Counted from the first letter of the stretch, positions 43,625-53,077 are shown. The stretch is DNA of 64,000 nt from CBDDFS01 sp965227255 (GCA_965227255.1 CBDDFS010000002.1:124001-188000), one strand, 5' to 3'. Translations and numbers: made by a program. The notes: generated by a model from the sequence alone, not told the origin.

Positions 43625-44608
43625 ATGAAGAATCTGGTTGAAGCTTTTATTGATCATCTCGCTCAAGCCCTTGAGATTGCCGACCAAACTGAGCTAAGTG
43701 CACCGAAGAATGAAATCCATAATGTTCTGATCCTTGGAATGGGAGGTTCAGGCATTGGTGGCAGTATTGCTGCTCAGGTTCTGGAAAAAGAAATTTCCGT
43801 GCCTGTCTTGAGTTGCAAGGACTATACCATTCCTTCCTTTGTTGGTGAGAATACCCTGATCATTGCTTCTTCTTTTAGCGGTAATACAGAAGAAACTCTG
43901 GCTGCCCTTGACGAAGCAAAGGCCAGAACAAAAAATATCGTTTGCCTTTCTTCAGGAGGAAGAATATCTGAAATGGCGGTAGAAGAAGGATTTGGCCTTG
44001 TATCCATCCCGGGTGGAATGCCACCGAGGGCGGCTCTGGGTTACTCCTTTCCCCAATTATTCAGCATCCTAAAACAATGCTCTTTGATCAATTGGGACAT
44101 TCGCAATGAATTTGAGCCTTGCATTGAACTGATCAGAAATGAAACAGATTCGATTCGAAAACAGGCCCTGGATATTGCCCAAAAAATACATAACCGAACT
44201 TCCATTATTTATGCTGAATCCGGATTTGAAGGAGTATGCATTCGTTTCCGACAGCAGATAAATGAAAACTCTAAGAAATTGTGCTGGCACCATGTTGTGC
44301 CTGAGATGAATCACAACGAATTGGTCGGTTGGAGAGAAGATGCTTCTGACAAGGCTGTGCTGATACTAAGAAATGAAAGTGACCTTCCCAGAAATCAGCG
44401 CAGAATTGAATTGAGCAAAGAAATCTTTACTGAATACAATCCGGAAATCATTGAGATCTGGAGCAAGGGAATGAACAAACTTCAAAGAACACTTTATCTG
44501 ATCCACCTGTGCGATTGGATTTCAGTGGAGATTGCCGACATCAATCAAACCGATTCCATTGAGATCAAGGTGATTGATTATTTCAAGTCGGAGCTGGCTA
44601 AGTCATAA
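43625..44608 (+). CDS. Bifunctional phosphoglucose/phosphomannose isomerase
   Basis: 327 residues from ATG 43625 (MKNLVEAFIDHL); the frame is open to a TTG at 43604. It has two SIS domains. The first begins LILGMGGSGIGGSIAAQV, followed by SSFSGNTEETL, and the C-terminal part has the isomerase region WHHVVPEMNHNELVGW with the catalytic His. It is the short PGI/PMI type known from archaea and some bacteria. The next gene is three bases after its stop. Confidence 0.9.
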   Translation: MKNLVEAFIDHLAQALEIADQTELSAPKNEIHNVLILGMGGSGIGGSIAAQVLEKEISVPVLSCKDYTIPSFVGENTLIIASSFSGNTEETLAALDEAKARTKNIVCLSSGGRISEMAVEEGFGLVSIPGGMPPRAALGYSFPQLFSILKQCSLINWDIRNEFEPCIELIRNETDSIRKQALDIAQKIHNRTSIIYAESGFEGVCIRFRQQINENSKKLCWHHVVPEMNHNELVGWREDASDKAVLILRNESDLPRNQRRIELSKEIFTEYNPEIIEIWSKGMNKLQRTLYLIHLCDWISVEIADINQTDSIEIKVIDYFKSELAKS

Positions 44609-44611
44609 TCC

Positions 44612-45790
44612 ATGAGAAAATTTTTAACCTTTCTCGCAACTGTCTTTATCGGTATCACATTATTGCTGAAATGCTCGGGAAATGAACATCTCATCAAGGC
44701 TGTAAACAGCACATATCTCGACGGCAAAGAAGGACCAACCATTGAAGATCTGAATGTTTTCCATCACCGGGAAGTAAGGATGGGAGACACTGGAATCGAA
44801 ATTCCATACACATACGGAAGGAAGAAATATGACATCAATCACAGACTTGTTAAAGATTTTGAGGAGTTTGAACCAATAGCATTTTTACTGGTACAACGCG
44901 AGCATCTCATTTACGATAAATATTGGGAGGGTTATAGTGATGTAAGCCTGACCAATTCATTCTCGGCTGCTAAGTCGGTCGTTGGACTTGGGATTCTGAA
45001 AGCCATTGACTTGGGTCTTATTGGAGGATTGGATAACAAAGTAATAGACTACATACCTGAACTGGACGGAGAATATGCCGAAGAACTGAGCATTCGCCAT
45101 CTTCTTCAGATGACTTCAGGTATGAACTTTGATGAAAGTTATGGAGATCCACTTGGATTCATGGCCAAGGCCTATTATGGTGATGACCTTGAAGACAAGA
45201 CACTCGATTATGAGGTGGCCAAGAGACCGGGAGACGAATGGCAATACCTGGGAGGCAATACCATCATGCTCTCCATCATACTCAACAGGGTTTCAAATAT
45301 GACTACAAGTGATTTCATTTCGACGCATTTTTGGGTGCCACTTGGGGCCATAAGCAACGCATACTGGAGTCTGGATGAAAAAAACGGCATGGAAAAAGCC
45401 TATTGCTGTTTTTATACGAACGCCCTCGACTTTTCAAGATTTGGTTTCGTCGTGCAAAACGAAGGAGAAGTATATGGTGAAAGAATTATCAGCAAGGAGC
45501 TTATCGACGAATTACGAAAACCCGTTGTGTTGAATAACGGTGAGATCATTCCTCATTACGGACTTCAATGGTGGCGTATAGAATACGAGGGAGCCGTTGT
45601 AAATTATGCAAGAGGGATATTCGGTCAGTACATCATCACCATTCCGGAATGGGACATAACTATGGTAAGACTTGGTAAGAGAAGGGGTGAAAAAGACCAA
45701 TTTAATCACCCTTCCGATCTATACCTGTATCTGAAATTTGCCCACGAAATACATGTTCAGAGTGTTGGACTAAGATCTTTGAACTCATAG
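44612..45790 (+). CDS. Serine hydrolase (beta-lactamase/class C-like) lipoprotein
   Basis: 392 residues with a type II signal peptide and lipobox LLLKC (Cys near residue 21). The beta-lactamase-fold motifs are SAAKS (SxxK, nucleophile Ser) near residue 126 and a YLGGN segment at the Tyr position. Such proteins are often D-aminopeptidases or esterases rather than true beta-lactamases. It is translationally close to the isomerase gene (3-base gap). Confidence 0.85.
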   Translation: MRKFLTFLATVFIGITLLLKCSGNEHLIKAVNSTYLDGKEGPTIEDLNVFHHREVRMGDTGIEIPYTYGRKKYDINHRLVKDFEEFEPIAFLLVQREHLIYDKYWEGYSDVSLTNSFSAAKSVVGLGILKAIDLGLIGGLDNKVIDYIPELDGEYAEELSIRHLLQMTSGMNFDESYGDPLGFMAKAYYGDDLEDKTLDYEVAKRPGDEWQYLGGNTIMLSIILNRVSNMTTSDFISTHFWVPLGAISNAYWSLDEKNGMEKAYCCFYTNALDFSRFGFVVQNEGEVYGERIISKELIDELRKPVVLNNGEIIPHYGLQWWRIEYEGAVVNYARGIFGQYIITIPEWDITMVRLGKRRGEKDQFNHPSDLYLYLKFAHEIHVQSVGLRSLNS

Positions 45791-45870
45791 GATCAAGGCG
45801 TTAGGCCCTTACTATGGCGGTTTTCAGTACTTAAGACCATTGATTTAATTGTTTTTCAAGTTATTGCATC

Positions 45871-45901
45871 TTGCTTTTCCGATGGTAAAGGCTTATATTT
45901 A
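45871..45901 (+). promoter_or_regulatory. Possible promoter of the DUF7619/T9SS gene
   Basis: TTGC at 45871-45874 and TATATTTA at 45894-45901 are separated by 19 bases and differ from the -33 TTTG and -7 TAnnTTTG by one base each. The rest of the 182-base gap holds nothing I recognise. Confidence 0.3.
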
Positions 45902-45972
45902 GTAGTCTAAATCCAACATCATGGATTCAATATTCAATTTCTCAATAAACCAATTAATCAAATGTTCCGCCT

Positions 45973-48693
45973 ATGGTAAGACGTTTACTTTTTTTACTTC
46001 TTCTTATAACTTCAACTACTTCTTATGGACAGATAAGTGAATGGTTGAAGGCCGTTGAGAATTCTGTTTATGCAAATGATATTGCTACAGATGATGACGG
46101 TAATATCTATATAGTTGGCGGATCAGAAACTCGCTGGCAAAAGAGATTTGACTCTTTGAAAGTTGGAAACAACGTAGTCACCTCTGCAAATTTTCATAAT
46201 CAGAATTTGCACGGTGTCTACCTATTAAAAATTGATTCAACAGGTGCCATTCAATGGGCTAGATTTATGGGCAGCCCATATTGGTTAAGCATACCTCGTG
46301 TGGCTATCAACGACTCTAACGATGTTATTGTAGGATTGAATTTTGGGGATAGTTTATTTGTTGAAAATGACACCTTAGTAAGAAAAACCATTCCTGCTTC
46401 ACCATACACGGTAAACAGCACATGTTACATGAAATTTGATGATCAAGGGAACTATCATTGGGCACATGTAATTCCGAGCACGTCTGCCTCAGGTTTCAAT
46501 TACGGTGAGTGTGGCATAGACATAGACAATAATTATATAATGATCAGACATGATTCGATTGATTACTCAATCGCTCAGCCTGTAAAGAACTTCGTTTATA
46601 AGATTGATAATTCTGGTTCTCTAACTCAAAAATTGGAAACAGAGGCGATTGTGGCATCATGGAATGTTCAGCGAGGCGACTATAAAGCTGATGCCTTAGG
46701 CAATCATTTAGTTTCTGTTCATGATGCAAGTGACACCATCCTAAAGAAAATAAATTCATCAGGAAACATAATAAGTGCATTAAGAGGTGACGGAAATGCA
46801 CACATCACAAGAATCGAAAAAGGACCTCTGAATATGATCTATATATTGGGGTGGTATGATGGAGGTCGGTTGAAAATTGGTAATAAGACATCATATTCAT
46901 ACAGCACTTCATGGTTTAATTGGGGAAGTCCATTTATACTTCAATATGAACCTTTTTCAAATACCGTTTTGTGGTTAAAGTCTTTTTCTTGTACTCCATT
47001 AGGTTGGAATAATAGAGGTAACTTAAAAATCACAGATAATTCAGAAGTCATCGTCAGTGGACACTTTGGAGGCTCAATTTGTATTGATGGTAATACTTTT
47101 TTTTCAAACCTACCTGATTCAGTTGCATTGAAGTATATCATGAAATTTGATTTTTATGGGAATTATAAGTGGATAAAAATATTAGAGACGCGTGATCTAA
47201 ACGACATAAATGCAACAGGACTGGCCACTTATAAACACAACATCTACAGCGCTTTATATTCCTATGCGGACTCAGTTTATGTTGAAAATAAAAATGCAAA
47301 AGGTAACAACGGTGTAGTATATCGGATCAGGGACCTTTCGAACGAGGTTAATGGCAAAGTCTATGTTGATGCAAATAATTCAGGGCAGCCGGATAATGGT
47401 GACTATTTCAAAAAGGACTTAAGAATTCAGATCACCGGAAATGAAGAAAAAATGACCGATAAGAATGGATACTATGAGTTCCTCACTTTAAAGGGAAATC
47501 ACACGATTCAAATACCGTTTCCGCCGAAATATGCAGCTGTCTCTCCAACAAGTCACTCGGCTTCTTTCAGCGCCTTTAATCAAATAGACTCAACAAATCA
47601 TTTTAAACTAATTATGCCCTCCGGTATAAATGACGTGCGAGTTTCAATTAGTCCTTTAACCGAACCAAGATTGGCTTTTGGAAGATTAGACGTTTTCATT
47701 GATTATGAAAATGTAGGCAGTACAATTCTAAGTGACACTCTTTTTTACGACTTTGATACCAATCTCATTGTTGATTCGGTATATCCTATGCCTTTGGCCA
47801 ATACAACCGGTAAGTTGGCGTGGGCGTATTCTAATTTTAAACCACTGGATAAAGAACAAATATTTGTCTCTTTCAGCCTTGATAGTATGAACATATTCGA
47901 CACTATTCTTCACAGGGTTGAAATCAATCCAATTACAACAGATACGTTCAAAACAGATAATATAGATAGCAATATCCAGGTTGTAATTGGCGCATATGAT
48001 CCAAATGATAAACTTGTGGATCCCTCAGGTGATGTAACACCAGAGTATTGTGAGAATGGTAATGTCTTCACATATACCATAAGATTCCAGAATACAGGAA
48101 ATGACACGGCTTATTATGTGAGAATTAGAGACACCATTGATTTGAATCTGGACTTGTCTAGTTTTGATATGATAGGCAGCAGCCATAACTACGAAATTGT
48201 TCTTGTAGAAAATAACGTCATTGATTTTGTCTTCAAGAACATTCGCCTTCCGGATAGTAATAAAAACCAGAAACTCAGTAACGGATATATTAAATATCAA
48301 ATCAAGACTGTAAAAGGTCTTGTTCATGGAGATAATTTCCAAAATACGGCCTATATCTATTTCGACAATAACGAAGCTGTAGTAACAAATACCGCCAAGA
48401 CCAACATCTACGATTGGACCGGTGAGGAAGAGTTTGCATTCGAAGAGAAGGGCATTTTTGTTTACCCAAATCCAAACGATGGAAACTTCATCATCCAGAT
48501 CGATGATGATCTTCTTTCAGATTGCAGGATTGTGATCCGAGATGTCATGGGGCGAGGTGTTTATTCGTCAAATACCGTGCGATTTGATCGTGGAAGAACT
48601 TCTTTATCCTTTGATCAGCTCGACCGCGGAATGTACATAGTGCAGGTTGAAGTTGGCGACCGACATTATACAACAAGAATTATGATTCAATAA
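45973..48693 (+). CDS. Large secreted protein with SdrD-B-like and DUF7619 domains, T9SS type A sorting domain
   Basis: 906 residues with signal peptide MVRRLLFLLLLITSTTSYGQ. Residues about 30-450 repeat beta-propeller or SBBP-like units (ATDDDGNIYIVGG, KIDSTGAIQWARF). Near 460-520 is a SdrD-B/Cna-like module (GKVYVDANNSGQPDNGDY, KNGYYEFLT). DUF7619 covers about 675-810 (YDPNDKLVDPSG, YTIRFQNTGND, YIYFDNNEAVVTNT). The end is a T9SS type A domain from VYPNPNDGNF to RIMIQ. Expected to be secreted or attached at the cell surface. Confidence 0.9.
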   Translation: MVRRLLFLLLLITSTTSYGQISEWLKAVENSVYANDIATDDDGNIYIVGGSETRWQKRFDSLKVGNNVVTSANFHNQNLHGVYLLKIDSTGAIQWARFMGSPYWLSIPRVAINDSNDVIVGLNFGDSLFVENDTLVRKTIPASPYTVNSTCYMKFDDQGNYHWAHVIPSTSASGFNYGECGIDIDNNYIMIRHDSIDYSIAQPVKNFVYKIDNSGSLTQKLETEAIVASWNVQRGDYKADALGNHLVSVHDASDTILKKINSSGNIISALRGDGNAHITRIEKGPLNMIYILGWYDGGRLKIGNKTSYSYSTSWFNWGSPFILQYEPFSNTVLWLKSFSCTPLGWNNRGNLKITDNSEVIVSGHFGGSICIDGNTFFSNLPDSVALKYIMKFDFYGNYKWIKILETRDLNDINATGLATYKHNIYSALYSYADSVYVENKNAKGNNGVVYRIRDLSNEVNGKVYVDANNSGQPDNGDYFKKDLRIQITGNEEKMTDKNGYYEFLTLKGNHTIQIPFPPKYAAVSPTSHSASFSAFNQIDSTNHFKLIMPSGINDVRVSISPLTEPRLAFGRLDVFIDYENVGSTILSDTLFYDFDTNLIVDSVYPMPLANTTGKLAWAYSNFKPLDKEQIFVSFSLDSMNIFDTILHRVEINPITTDTFKTDNIDSNIQVVIGAYDPNDKLVDPSGDVTPEYCENGNVFTYTIRFQNTGNDTAYYVRIRDTIDLNLDLSSFDMIGSSHNYEIVLVENNVIDFVFKNIRLPDSNKNQKLSNGYIKYQIKTVKGLVHGDNFQNTAYIYFDNNEAVVTNTAKTNIYDWTGEEEFAFEEKGIFVYPNPNDGNFIIQIDDDLLSDCRIVIRDVMGRGVYSSNTVRFDRGRTSLSFDQLDRGMYIVQVEVGDRHYTTRIMIQ

Positions 48694-48697
48694 TATT

Positions 48698-49063
48698 ATG
48701 AGGCAATTCATACTATTTATTTGCCTCGCTTTTGGATCAGTGTCATCTTTTGCGCAGCACCTTTGTGAGAACAGATACATTCTGTTTTGTGGTTCAAGTG
48801 AATCACAAGTGTCAAAAAATTCACTAGTAAATTGTAGTAGAATCAGTGTGGTGAAATCAGATCAGGATGTTATCTCTTTCTTTGTTTCCTGGAAGCTGAA
48901 TGCCTCAACTTTGATCGAAGAAAGGATCAGAGGAAATGAATTTAATGAAAGGACTATTCAGGGATTGCTTAAATTGTCTGCAGGCACCAAAGTTTACATT
49001 GAGAAAGTTACATTAAGCGACGGAGAAGAAGTAGGATGTAAGATTCTCGAGCTAACCGAATGA
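48698..49063 (+). CDS. Small secreted GldM-C-like protein, paralogue 1
   Basis: 121 residues with signal peptide MRQFILFICLAFGSVSSFAQ. Four cysteines (CEN, ILFC, VNC, GCK) are shared with the next gene. From ISVVKSDQDVISFFVSWK to GTKVYIEKVTLSDGEEVGCKIL the pattern resembles the C-terminal domain of GldM (x-FxVS ... GN-x-F ... PGxKxYFExI). It begins 4 bases after the stop of the T9SS protein, so it may be co-transcribed. Role unknown. Confidence 0.65.
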   Translation: MRQFILFICLAFGSVSSFAQHLCENRYILFCGSSESQVSKNSLVNCSRISVVKSDQDVISFFVSWKLNASTLIEERIRGNEFNERTIQGLLKLSAGTKVYIEKVTLSDGEEVGCKILELTE

Positions 49064-49132
49064 ATCATGATTAGACGGTGTTGTAAAATGACACCTATAA
49101 ATTATTGAGGTCTGAAAATCAACTATATAATT

Positions 49133-49498
49133 ATGAAAACTCTTGCACTCACCCTGCTCCTTTTCCTTGGAACTGGTCTTTTATTTGCCCAGCATCCATG
49201 TGAAAATAAAAACATCTTGTTCTGTGAATCGGATGCGGGTACTATTTCAAAAAAAGAGCTGAAAGAGTGCGCCACATTAAGTGTTACAAGGGATAATCTC
49301 GAAGTCGTTTCATTTATAGTGAGCTGGAAACCGGATGACAGAACGCTCGCAGAACAAAAAGTGAATGGCAACGAGCTAAGCGAAAGTGTTATAAAATCTC
49401 TGCGAAAGGCAGAACCGGGAACAAAGATCTATTTCGAGAAAGTCACACTCAGCAATGGACTGGATTTAGGTTGTAAAATTTTAGAATTGGTCGAATGA
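49133..49498 (+). CDS. Small secreted GldM-C-like protein, paralogue 2
   Basis: 121 residues, the same length as the gene before it, with signal peptide MKTLALTLLLFLGTGLLFAQ. The mature chain aligns along its length (CENKNILFC, ISKKELKEC, SFIVSWKPDDRT, GNELSESVI, GTKIYFEKVTLSNGLDLGCKIL) and keeps the four cysteines. The 70-base gap between the two suggests tandem duplication. Cysteines could form two disulphides. Role unknown. Confidence 0.65.
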   Translation: MKTLALTLLLFLGTGLLFAQHPCENKNILFCESDAGTISKKELKECATLSVTRDNLEVVSFIVSWKPDDRTLAEQKVNGNELSESVIKSLRKAEPGTKIYFEKVTLSNGLDLGCKILELVE

Positions 49499-49538
49499 CG
49501 GATAAATGTTTTGACGGCCAAAGCTGATTAAAAGTCAC

Positions 49539-49562
49539 CTTATCCACTTATCCACTTATACC
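49539..49562. repeat. Octamer array, three units
   Basis: CTTATCCA, CTTATCCA and CTTATACC, in the short gap before the cysS stop codon. Eight-base step. Confidence 0.75.
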
Positions 49563-49567
49563 CCAAA

Positions 49568-51034
49568 CTATTTCATACTCCAATCACTCCCCTCTTTCGA
49601 ATCCCTGATCTCGATGTTCAGGTCATTGAGTTCATCTCTGATCTTATCCGATAAATCGTAGTTCTTATTTTCCTTGGCGGACTTCCTGATATCTAGAATC
49701 AGATTCATGAGATCACCGACCACTTCGCTTTGACCACCTGATTCAACCAGTTTCAATCCGAGCACATCAAAGAACATAGACCGCATGAATACCTTGAATT
49801 CTTCAAGATCTGAAGCGTTTAGAGAAGCTTTACCATCTTTGACTTGATTGATCCACTTAACACCTTCAAAGAGTTGTGCAATCAGGATGGGTGTATTAAA
49901 ATCATCATCCATGGCCTCAAGCCCTTTCTCTTTAAGATCGGCTAATGCCAAAGACGAAGAATCTCCTGCTTTCAATTCATCGAGTAGGCTGATAGCATTC
50001 GATAATCTTTCCAGTCCTTTTTCGGCTGCAATTAGCGCTTCATTCGAGAAATCCAGGGTACTGCGGTAATGAGACATCAGAATAAAGAATCTCACCGTCA
50101 TGGGTGAAAAAGCTTTTTCCAGAAGATCATTTTCACCACTGAATAACTGTTCACAGGAAATGCTGTTGCCCAATGATTTCCCCATCTTTTGTCCATTGAT
50201 GGTGACCATGTTATTATGCATCCAGTATTTTGCAAAAGTCTTTCCTTTCTCTCCCTCAGCCTGGGCGATTTCACATTCGTGATGAGGAAAAGCGTTTTCC
50301 AAACCTCCGCCATGAATGTCGAAGGTGTCTCCCAGATATTTCTGACTCATTACAGAGCACTCAATATGCCAACCCGGATATCCTTCTCCCCATGGTGATT
50401 CCCATTTCATGAGGTGCTCATCGGCTGCTCTTTTCCAAAGGGCAAAATCCACAGGGTTTTTCTTTTCATCCTGCTTATCCAACTCTCTGTTGGCCGCGCC
50501 TTCCAACATTTCTTCAATATTTCGACCACTCAATTTTCCATAGTCGTGATTCTCATTGTAAGCCACCACATCGAAATAAACCGATCCGTTGATCTCGTAT
50601 GCAAATCCATTTTTGATAAGTGTTTCTATGGATGCGATCTGCTCAGGAATATGTCCTGATGGTCTGGGAGCAATGCTCGGACGAAGATTATTCAGCGCAT
50701 CCATATCACGATAGTAAGTGAACATATAATGCTCCACCACTTCCATTGGATCTACCTGCTCAAGTCTTGATTGCTTTGCAATTTTATCCTCGCCTTGATC
50801 GGCATCATCGGTAAGATGACCAACATCGGTGATGTTCTGAACATACCTCACTTTAAATCCAAGAAATTTCAGGTAACGATATACTACGTCGAAAGAAATG
50901 TACGACTTGGCATGACCCAGGTGCGCGTCACCATAAACCGTAGGACCACAGACGTACATGCCCACAAAGGGGGGATTCAGGGGGGTAAATTCTTCCTTTT
51001 TTCGAGATAAAGTGTTGTAGAGCTTAAGGGCCAT
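49568..51034 (-). CDS. cysS: Cysteinyl-tRNA synthetase
   Basis: 488 residues from ATG 51034 (MALKLYNTLSRKKEEF); the longer frame to 51055 adds no family residues. Class I motifs: YVCGPTVYGDAHLGHAKSYI (HIGH-type) and KMGKSLGNSI (KMSKS-type). Zinc ligands are Cys29 and the later C, H, E set (WHIECSVMS, HHECEIAQ). The C-terminus has the usual DALR region. Confidence 0.96.
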   Translation of the reverse strand: MALKLYNTLSRKKEEFTPLNPPFVGMYVCGPTVYGDAHLGHAKSYISFDVVYRYLKFLGFKVRYVQNITDVGHLTDDADQGEDKIAKQSRLEQVDPMEVVEHYMFTYYRDMDALNNLRPSIAPRPSGHIPEQIASIETLIKNGFAYEINGSVYFDVVAYNENHDYGKLSGRNIEEMLEGAANRELDKQDEKKNPVDFALWKRAADEHLMKWESPWGEGYPGWHIECSVMSQKYLGDTFDIHGGGLENAFPHHECEIAQAEGEKGKTFAKYWMHNNMVTINGQKMGKSLGNSISCEQLFSGENDLLEKAFSPMTVRFFILMSHYRSTLDFSNEALIAAEKGLERLSNAISLLDELKAGDSSSLALADLKEKGLEAMDDDFNTPILIAQLFEGVKWINQVKDGKASLNASDLEEFKVFMRSMFFDVLGLKLVESGGQSEVVGDLMNLILDIRKSAKENKNYDLSDKIRDELNDLNIEIRDSKEGSDWSMK

Positions 51035-51105
51035 GGCGTATAAATGATTTCGCAAAGTAACAAAAGATAACTCGCGCAGAGGCGCAAAGCCGCAGAGAAA
51101 GTCAG

Positions 51106-51140
51106 AAGAAAAAAGAAAAAAGTCAAAAGAAAAAGGTCAC
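51106..51140. repeat. Heptamer array of AAGAAAA type
   Basis: AAGAAAA twice, AAGTCAA, AAGAAAA and AGGTCAC. It follows a run resembling CGCAGAGGCGCAAAGCCGCA, seen in the intergenic region after the cysS start. The whole 193-base gap to the MORN gene has no protein-coding signal. Confidence 0.75.
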
Positions 51141-51198
51141 GCAAGAATTACAATCCTGCTGCACGGAGCAAATCTGATAGAAATACTTTTTTCTTGGA

Positions 51199-51226
51199 AC
51201 TTATGACTTCTGACCTTTGACTTTAG
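51199..51226. repeat. Heptamer array, four units of ACTTNTG type
   Basis: ACTTATG, ACTTCTG, ACCTTTG and ACTTTAG end two bases before the stop codon of the MORN-repeat gene (51228). Confidence 0.8.
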
Positions 51227-51227
51227 A

Positions 51228-52100
51228 TCACTCTTCGTCAAACGGCACATCCCCAACGTATCTTCCATTCTTGATACGCTCGATGTTTATAAGGATGTTG
51301 TTCTCATCGTACTTGTACCATTTACCGTCGATGAGTTTGTAGTTTTTGAACACACCGTCTTTCGAGATGAGTTTGTCTTTGTTGTAAAGTTTGGCGTAAC
51401 CGTTTCCATCGAAATGTCCCGTGTTTACCTTCTCTTTGTTCTTATCGGCCGTTACGTTTCGAATTGGAGCGGATTTCTCTTCTTCTTTCGCCATATCCTT
51501 TACAGGTGATTTTGGCTTGAAATTCTGAGTTTTACCTTCATCCAAAGCGCCATCGGCAAATACTTTCTTGGCCTTTAGATCTCCATTGTCGTAGTACTCG
51601 GTAAGAGTTCCTGATTCTTTTCCTCCCTGCCAATTTCCTTCGATCATCACCTGACCATTTTCGTAGAAATACTTCTGCGATCCTTCTCGTTTTCCCGTAG
51701 CATTGAAGTTGAAATCTTGAGAAACATTTCCATTCTCGTAATACCTTTTAAAACCACCCACATTTCGATTGCTCTTCCAGCTTCCCTCTTCTTCAACCTG
51801 ACCATTGGTGTAATAAGTTTTGTACGGGCCGCTTGGTCGACCATTGGAATAAGTGATCTCGCTCTTCTTTCTCCCGTTGCTATAGTACATGATCCATGTA
51901 CCTACTTTCCGACTGTCCTTATAGTCTCCCTCCTCTACTTTCTGGTCGGGAGAATAACCCGGCAAACGCTTTTTAGCATTGGTTATAACCCAATGACCTT
52001 GCTTTTTGCCATTGGCGTCTGTTTGATTCTGAGCAAAGGAATAGGACGTTCCAAGACTCAATATAAATAGGGTAGATAGAGTGTAAATGACTGCCTTCAT
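51228..52100 (-). CDS. Secreted MORN-repeat protein, YwqK-like
   Basis: 290 residues with signal peptide ending near SFAQ. Five or so MORN_2 repeats lie at about 40-180, each with a Gly-rich core such as GTWIMYYSNGRKKSEITYSNG and GPYKTYYTNGQVEEEGSW. This group is named by databases as YwqK-type antitoxin-like, but no toxin gene is nearby, so I take it as a cell-surface repeat protein of unknown role. The terminal part reads GKWYKYDENNILINIERIK. Confidence 0.85.
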   Translation of the reverse strand: MKAVIYTLSTLFILSLGTSYSFAQNQTDANGKKQGHWVITNAKKRLPGYSPDQKVEEGDYKDSRKVGTWIMYYSNGRKKSEITYSNGRPSGPYKTYYTNGQVEEEGSWKSNRNVGGFKRYYENGNVSQDFNFNATGKREGSQKYFYENGQVMIEGNWQGGKESGTLTEYYDNGDLKAKKVFADGALDEGKTQNFKPKSPVKDMAKEEEKSAPIRNVTADKNKEKVNTGHFDGNGYAKLYNKDKLISKDGVFKNYKLIDGKWYKYDENNILINIERIKNGRYVGDVPFDEE

Positions 52101-52150
52101 GATGGTTATTTCACCTTCTGGGGCAATAAAAATAGTTATTTCTGAATAAC

Positions 52151-53077
52151 TTACCTTAAGTTTTCAAGCATATTTTTGACCATTGCTTCCAGGTCATAAT
52201 CATGCTTCCAATTCCAATCCTGGCGAGCCTGGGAGTCGTCAATAACCTGTGGCCAGCTCTCTGCAATCTTCTGTCGAAAGTCGGGATTGTAAGAAATTCT
52301 GAATTCTGGAATCTCTTTCTTTATGGCTTCTGCAATGCCTTTTGGATCAAAACTTATTCCGGCGATGTTGTAACTCGACCTTACCTTAATACGTTCTGAT
52401 GGCTCCTGCATGATCTGAATAGTAGCCCTTATTGCATCCGGCATGTACATCATTGGCAAGGTCATGTCTTCCTTCAAAAAGCATTCATAATAGCCCGTTT
52501 TCAGTGCCTGGTAAAAAATGTCAACGGCATAATCCGTGGTGCCTCCTCCGGGTAATGATTTATAACCTATCAATCCGGGATATCGAATGGAACGAACATC
52601 CACGCCGTACTTTTCGAAGTAATAATCACACCATCTTTCACCGGCCAACTTGCTGATTCCATAAACTGTATTTGGGTCGGCCACCGTATTCTGTGGCGTA
52701 TCGATCTTCGGTGTGCTTGGTCCGAAAACGGCAATTGAACTCGGCCAGAAAATCTTTTTCAGATGCCCTTCTTTTGCCAGATCAAGCGTATGAAAGAGAC
52801 CGTCCATATTCAATTTCCAGGCGAAGGCCGGATTCTTTTCGGCCGTGGCAGATAGTAAGGCCGCAAGATTGTAAACCTCAGTGATCTCATGTTTTTTAAC
52901 CACTTCAAACAATCTGTCTTTGTCAAGAACATCGAGAATCTCAAAAGGTCCTTCATCTTGTATCGGTTCACGGATATCCGATCCGACTACATTGTCGACA
53001 CCAAACTGTTCCCTCAGGTTTTCTGTCAATTCGCTGCCCACCTGACCCAGGCAACCTATTACAAGAATCTTACTCAT
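52151..53077 (-). CDS. NAD-dependent L-threonine dehydrogenase-like epimerase/SDR
   Basis: 308 residues of the extended SDR family. NAD-binding GCLGQVGSEL is at the start and the catalytic YGISKLAGE (YxxxK) near residues 137-145. The C-terminal SYNIAGISFDPKGIAEAI and YNPDFRQKIAESWPQVIDDSQARQDW match the GalE-like L-threonine 3-dehydrogenases of Flavobacteria. The gene overlaps aspS by 8 bases downstream in the minus-strand order (aspS first). Substrate is inferred from family only. Confidence 0.85.
   Translation of the reverse strand: MSKILVIGCLGQVGSELTENLREQFGVDNVVGSDIREPIQDEGPFEILDVLDKDRLFEVVKKHEITEVYNLAALLSATAEKNPAFAWKLNMDGLFHTLDLAKEGHLKKIFWPSSIAVFGPSTPKIDTPQNTVADPNTVYGISKLAGERWCDYYFEKYGVDVRSIRYPGLIGYKSLPGGGTTDYAVDIFYQALKTGYYECFLKEDMTLPMMYMPDAIRATIQIMQEPSERIKVRSSYNIAGISFDPKGIAEAIKKEIPEFRISYNPDFRQKIAESWPQVIDDSQARQDWNWKHDYDLEAMVKNMLENLR

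Noticed and set aside
51228..52100. MORN-repeat protein as antitoxin of a toxin-antitoxin pair
   Set aside because: Only the database name suggests it. No toxin gene is adjacent and the protein has a signal peptide.
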